Source: Amaurobius ferox
Lineage: Eukaryota; Arthropoda; Arachnida; Araneae; Amaurobiidae
DNA: 64,000 bases
Assembly (NCBI GenBank): GCA_951213105.1
Contig: OX578137.1
Span: 77,296,604-77,360,603, forward strand
Direction: 5' to 3'
The notes below the pieces were generated by a model, which was not told the DNA's origin, did no database searches, and saw only the letters and a list, made by a program, of their open reading frames with translations. Shown here piece by piece: positions 59,290-64,000 of the stretch. Each line of letters starts with the position of its first letter. Within the stretch, counting starts at the first letter, position 1. Both the position numbers and the translations under genes were made by a program.

Positions 59290-59525
59290 GCGATTGAAGT
59301 CTTATTCTGAATCAACCTCTTTACAAATGATTAGGCTTGGGATGCTGGAAATAGTACGAATACTATTGCAATGTTTCCAAGACCGGGGGCGGGGGAGCTC
59401 GCCATAAGACTTAGAGTATCCGTTTTCCGTGTATTACAGTGTATGTTGTATATTTTTTTAATTTATTACATAGGCCGTCCAGTTCACCCAAATGGTGTAA
59501 AGCAGTGTTTGGCTATTCTACACTG
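59290..59525 (-). pseudogene. Second small LINE fragment (right)
   Basis: Counterpart of 13,590-13,810. The minus strand near 59,480-59,520 encodes HHLGELDGLCN. The G-run is interrupted here (GGGGGCGGGGG near 59,384). Confidence 0.45.
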
Positions 59526-60290
59526 AAGTGTGCAAAAACCGTTCCACGTATGCTAATACCTGCAATGAGAGCATGATTCTTATCTTTTGTAACGCATACT
59601 GTATAAGCGAGTTATATTACTATAAAAATATTTTTATCAAAAAATCAGAATTTTTTTTCGCACTGGATTTAAAAAGGAAAATTACTTACATGGCATAGAA
59701 AAGGATATTTACACGTTCTTACCAGCACTAATAACTGTGTTAAGCATCTCACGAGCTGAAACTCACATGCTGGTTGTTAAACTCTTTAAAATAATAAGGG
59801 AGCTTACGTCTTAAACTAAATGATGGTTGTAGGGTTTTCGTGTGAACATATATTTTTCACATTTATTTATTGAAGATCTGAGACTGATGACAAAGGAAGT
59901 TTCCGCTGACAAAAGAAAGAACGACGAGAAATATTCGGAATTAACAGTATAAATGACATATACATTCACGTCGATAATATACATTCAAGTCGATAATTAT
60001 ACAAAGGGTTAGAATATATAGTTTTATAGATCCATGAATGCTGTGAAATGCCGACGAATAAAACATGGAAAGTAGTCATTGAAGTAATTATTGAACTTAA
60101 GTATATGATATGTTCAAATACCACTTTTCAAACAATTCTTTCTTGAGTCATCGTGTTTATACCTTAGACTTACAGACAGATGTTTTCCATAAAATACTGT
60201 TTTGGTTTCTTAAACGCATAATTTGGAGAAAATCTCTATAAAAATATTTTGGAAAAACAATAAAAAAATTTATTTCGTTGATAAACATAA
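59526..60290. other. AT-rich intergenic, no gene seen
   Basis: Counterpart of 13,811-14,580; nothing recognised. A short local repeat of ACATTCACGTCGATAAT/ACATTCAAGTCGATAAT lies near 59,961-60,000. Confidence 0.5.
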
Positions 60291-60296
60291 CAACTA

Positions 60297-60635
60297 TTGG
60301 TGTCTTATTCTGATTTGAGCCCTTTACATATGACTAGGTTAGGGATGCCAGAAAGAGTAAGAATTCCAGTTATGGACATCATGCATAGATGGTGGTTGTA
60401 CTATTTGTGCGCAAGTCTGAGTACAGAAATTGGCACTAGAGCATGGAAAGGCCCGCGAACACATTCAAAGTATTGTTACGTCCTCACAAACAAACCAGTG
60501 TTGGGGGTTAGGTTATTGATGGCTAGCTCATGCTCTAGAGCAAAGCGGGCTAAGCTGATAAAGCTCGTTTCAAAACTCAAGAAATATGAAGGGGGGCTGA
60601 GACGACAGAGTGATACGATCGAGATGCAAAGATGA
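60297..60635 (+). pseudogene. Coding-like open segment, unknown protein (right)
   Basis: A 112-residue frame reads SYSDLSPLHMTRLGMPERVR, then RWWLYYLCASLST and KYCYVLTNKPVLGVRLLMAS, ending in a basic segment, SRAKRAKLIKLVSKLKKYEG, then RRQSDTIEMQR and a stop. It is open here but broken by a 1-nt shift and a stop in the left copy (14,583-14,930). I recognise no family. The first residues may lie in an intron, since a plausible acceptor-like tract precedes them. The minus-strand 107-residue frame (60,476-60,799) is treated as its shadow. Confidence 0.35.
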
Positions 60636-60639
60636 TGAG

Positions 60640-61985
60640 TTGATGAGAGTGTGAAGATACAGAAATTTATAAGTAATAACCAAACGGGCACAAAGCCTAG
60701 TACCGTAAAGATAGTGTGAACAATATCGATCCTAAAATTCTGGCAAGTCATGTATCTTGCATCTGGGTGCAAATTGGGAACAAGAACGATGGCAATCAAG
60801 TGGAGTGCTTAATTATAAGTGTATTATATATTGTAAATTTTAAGTGTAAATAATTAAATGATGCGAAGTTCTGTATTTGTAACATTTGAAATCACAGCAG
60901 CAGTAGGTGTGATACCTAGTTAGGTGCAATGGAAATAAAATGACAAAAAACAAATAAATGCAGTAAATTAAGTAAATCTGGAATCCAGAATATAATATGA
61001 AGCAAAATTACTGTGCACAACTGCGATCATATTAGACATATAAAATCAATGTAAAAGCTTACATAACTAAATTAAAAATAATAAAGAAATTAAAAAAAGT
61101 ACTATGTTTCATATTTATTATAAATTGAGGATTTTTATTCCTCAAAATTTATTTAATAAAAGTTTAAAGCTTACAAAGTTCTAAAATCGTGATGTACACG
61201 TGATATTTCATACTTATTTAAATAAAATAATTGATATATTTTACATTCAAAGTGTGCAGACCTTTTCTACGCAACGTTAAGAAAACTTGCATATATATGT
61301 ATAAAGCTTTAGAGGCACATTTATAATTTATTATCTCTGCAAATAAACTGTTTCTGGTGTGATCATTTACATGATTATAAAAATTCATACGATGTATTTC
61401 TCTAATTAAATATTACTAAATTACCAAAACAGTTATAACTTAATTCAATTTGATTGCGTGTGATATATTGAATATATGTTAATGAATGATATAATTGTAT
61501 TTATTTGCAAAGTTTAATTAAGGTTCAAGCAATCCGGGGCCAAAGTTTATATTAATTGTAATTGATTATACTTTCTGATTTTGATGAATAATCCATACTT
61601 AGACTTTTTAAATATTGTTATATCTATTGAAGAGTGTATAGGAAAATATATTTGTGAATACATCTTCAGTTTTACGAGAAGTAGAAAGATTGATAATTTA
61701 TAACTGTAACTCTCAATGAAATTTAATATTTCAAATGCGCAATTTTACAGAATAATTACGTAGCTTCAAAATGTGGGTTGAATCCAGTTCACAAAAATTT
61801 GACATGTTTACTGTGAACACAAAAAGGGTGATTTGGATCATCAATAAACTTTCATGACGTGCGCTGTTTTAAAAGTACAACGTTGACATTTTTTTCTTTA
61901 ATATCAAATTCAGCGTGCAGAAGGCATCGATCACTGCTAGTAATCGTAGCAAAGTCAAAAAATGTCTCACTGACATTTCCTGGTC
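60640..61985. other. AT-rich intergenic, no gene seen
   Basis: Counterpart of 14,931-16,300. I see no gene or element end. Confidence 0.5.
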
Positions 61986-61993
61986 ATCAGTAC

Positions 61994-62258
61994 CTCAGTT
62001 ACCAGCATCAATATTTCTAAATAGCAGTCTAACCTTTTGAGTGAGTCGGACAATCTGGGGAGCGTAAGCGTAATTTTAATTCACATGCTTTACAGAAACT
62101 ATGGGCTCTCGTCATCTCATCGGCATTCTCTTATTGACGAGCAGTGAAACGGCGAAAGGATGGTAAACAAGGAATTGGATAGCATTTCCAATGCCGATAC
62201 CAGTGTCCGTGGACCAGATTTAGGTCTCCTTATTACAAAAAACCAATATCTTCAATGG
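61994..62258 (-). pseudogene. Candidate exon, decayed copy (right)
   Basis: Aligned to 16,309-16,568. The acceptor AATTTTCTTGCAG and the donor CTGAG/GTACTG are conserved, but the 265-bp length versus 260 bp shifts the frame (extra bases near 62,073-62,080), and one part of the WSTDTGIG region is followed by deletions. It is therefore a pseudo-exon. Confidence 0.42.
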
Positions 62259-62339
62259 CTGCAAGAAAATTTACTATGTGCTGTAATATTACGATCATGT
62301 ATGGAAACTAATGTTGCAATATTGAGCTATGCGGAGTAA

Positions 62340-62785
62340 ACTTCGACAAGAGAAGCTTGCAATTTGGTTCCAGTAGCTCAACGATAAAGCGTCACTGGCC
62401 AGTTCAGAGATTTAGGGTTCGATTACCTGTCGGGGTAGCATATTTACAACGGCGCCTGAGGTTTGAAAGTGATCCTAGTACGACTAGGACGGATTCAGTG
62501 GAATGGATATATGGAGCGCTAATTTAAAAGCTAGAGGATAACGGCCACACAAGATACTAACTTGGGAAAAAATAGTAGTATCAGGAGGCTAACCTGAGGT
62601 AAAAATAGCAGGATGTGGTCAGTCAGATTATAAGTTGCACGCCAATCTGACATTAGAGAGTGGAGAATGCGGAGTCCCTTTCGACAATGAGAGGTTGGAA
62701 TTTTATACCAGCAGCTCATCGGTAGAGCATCGGCTGGTCAGTACCAAGATACAGGATTCGATTCCCAGTTGAGGCAGCAAGGTTA
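62340..62785 (+). repeat. tRNA-headed tandem repeat (SINE-like dimer), right
   Basis: tRNA-like heads at about 62,366-62,440 and 62,703-62,780 with AGTAGCTCAACGATAAAGC and GCAGCTCATCGGTAGAGC and B-boxes GGTTCGATTACC and GATTCGATTCCC. Counterpart of 16,649-17,100. Confidence 0.75.
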
Positions 62786-64000
62786 TTTATAACGATTATG
62801 ATCTTATGACTACTTACAATATTTTACTGTAGAGATATGACTAATAATGTTAATCTAGCGTGCTTTGCTCGCCAGTTCACTAAATATAGCAACCAGATTT
62901 GGTAGCGAAGTGTTTTGTAGCACATTCTACCACTGCTTCGCTGGTGGAAAAGTCGCAAAGCAACCACAGTGGGTCAAACTGTAACTTCAGAAGGTCGAGT
63001 ATTGCAGAGTAGAAAATTTAACGCTAATTGAAATAGTGAAGACAAATAATTAATAAGAGGTCATAGTTCAACGGTAAATAGAAGTAATGTTGACGAAACT
63101 CGGAAACATTTAATGTAGAAAGGAATGATTTCTCCTGAAGTTACGAGAATGTTCATAATCAGATACTCGTGGAATAGAAGAAGAGAGATGCAGACGTAGT
63201 AGATGAAATGCAAAACAAGAATGAAGAGATTTTAAGTGATAAATTGGAATCCATCGGAGAAACAAAATGAAATTCCAAGCCATGTAGCCATTGAGAGTTT
63301 AGAAAATTCTAAGGATTATTTCGCGTTTAGAGGTGTAACAGTTGCAGCATTAGATAAAGTGGAAAACATTTATCATCGTCTATTACATCACGTAAAAGAC
63401 ATATAACATTTGTCACATATTTTCACTAATGTCAAATATATAAGTATAGGTTTGCATTTCCCCTTTCATATTATTAAATACTTTCTTACTGGATTTAATT
63501 TGTATTTCTTCTAACAATGCTCATTTTAATTATAATTACGCATCTTGCATGTGTATTATATTTACTCACGACTAAAAACGACCCTTTCTGAGCCGATATC
63601 GAGATATCGAAGTTCACTTACATCGAATGTATTTGCGACTCTCTTCAATTTCATTATAAGCGGGATCGACTATATATATATTTTATGTAATACGCCATTG
63701 TGGAAAAAGCTTCAAAATATTAATAATATAATTTACTTCGAAATATTATTCTTTTACTTTTAAAGAATCAATTTCTTAATTTTCATACATATTACTTCAG
63801 ATGGAAAAAAATAATTCAATTATACAATACAATAAACCTTTTATTAATTTTTTTATTCCTGTATATCGCACTCTGCTCGTTTAATTGTTCTTACACAAAT
63901 TTTGCCCTGGTGATAATAAAACAAACATAAGAAATCATAAAATAAAAAAGAACAAACCGAAATGCAAACACACAAATTAAAAAAAGCACTAAAATGTCGA
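62786..64000. other. AT-rich end of window, no gene seen
   Basis: Counterpart of 17,101-18,300. The duplication continues past the window end. Confidence 0.5.

Larger units (their letters stand above)
49730..64000. repeat. Right copy of the segmental duplication
   Basis: This is the counterpart of 1-18,350 in direct orientation. It lacks the TRIM and Helitrons but carries an inserted SINE at 50,949-51,237, a SINE fragment at 54,466-54,518 and an internal ~1.04-kb tandem duplication near 55,434-57,520. It is cut off by the window end. The intervening ~31 kb (18,350-49,730) differs from both copies, so this is a spaced direct duplication. Confidence 0.93.

Overview
The window reads as repeat-dominated nuclear DNA from an animal, most likely an arthropod. 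It is strongly AT-rich and has no operons, no bacterial ribosome binding sites and no long open frames. It carries metazoan transposable elements of nearly every class: Helitrons, tRNA-derived SINEs, a Jockey-like LINE fragment, a mariner MITE, a miniature LTR element and Penelope-like reverse transcriptases. An arachnid such as a spider would fit, but that is an impression and not something the sequence proves. I found no intact host gene.

Layout. (1) 1-18,350 is the left copy (L) of a diverged segmental duplication. The right copy (R) runs from about 49,730 to the window end in the same orientation. Both contain, in order, a ~565-bp tandem satellite, older degenerate repeats, a tRNA-Ala-like SINE, a GAGT-rich minisatellite, the RNase H end of a LINE, two decayed coding-like segments and a tRNA-headed repeat. 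(2) L alone carries a 512-bp TRIM (5,249-5,760) and two tandem non-autonomous Helitrons (6,434-11,097). R keeps the empty sites, so the insertion boundaries can be read directly. R alone carries a SINE with a 15-bp target-site duplication, a short SINE fragment, and a ~1.04-kb internal tandem duplication. (3) 18,350-21,296 is unremarkable AT-rich DNA. (4) 21,297-36,538 is a ~15.2-kb head-to-tail array of nine Helitron-like units. Each starts with a CTGT microsatellite, is filled with ~148-bp repeats, and ends in a hairpin followed by CTAG. (5) 37,262-45,252 is a cluster of three same-strand retroelement reverse transcriptase copies, a TIR-like element between copies 1 and 2, and a ~0.93-kb foldback palindrome. 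Four sites downstream of or near the RTs share a structured, apparently covarying motif. (6) 45,290-48,750 holds a third tRNA-headed repeat and otherwise uncharacterised DNA. (7) A mariner MITE at 48,991-49,411 sits in satellite DNA just before the right copy.

How the parts relate. Nothing here looks like a cooperating gene set. The window records transposition and repeat amplification. The most distinctive points are a TRIM whose LTR contains a tRNA-like internal promoter at canonical A/B-box spacing, two Helitron types that share 148-bp internal periodicity and tandem arrangement, and a conserved RNA-like structure in the RT cluster that is duplicated as an inverted pair.
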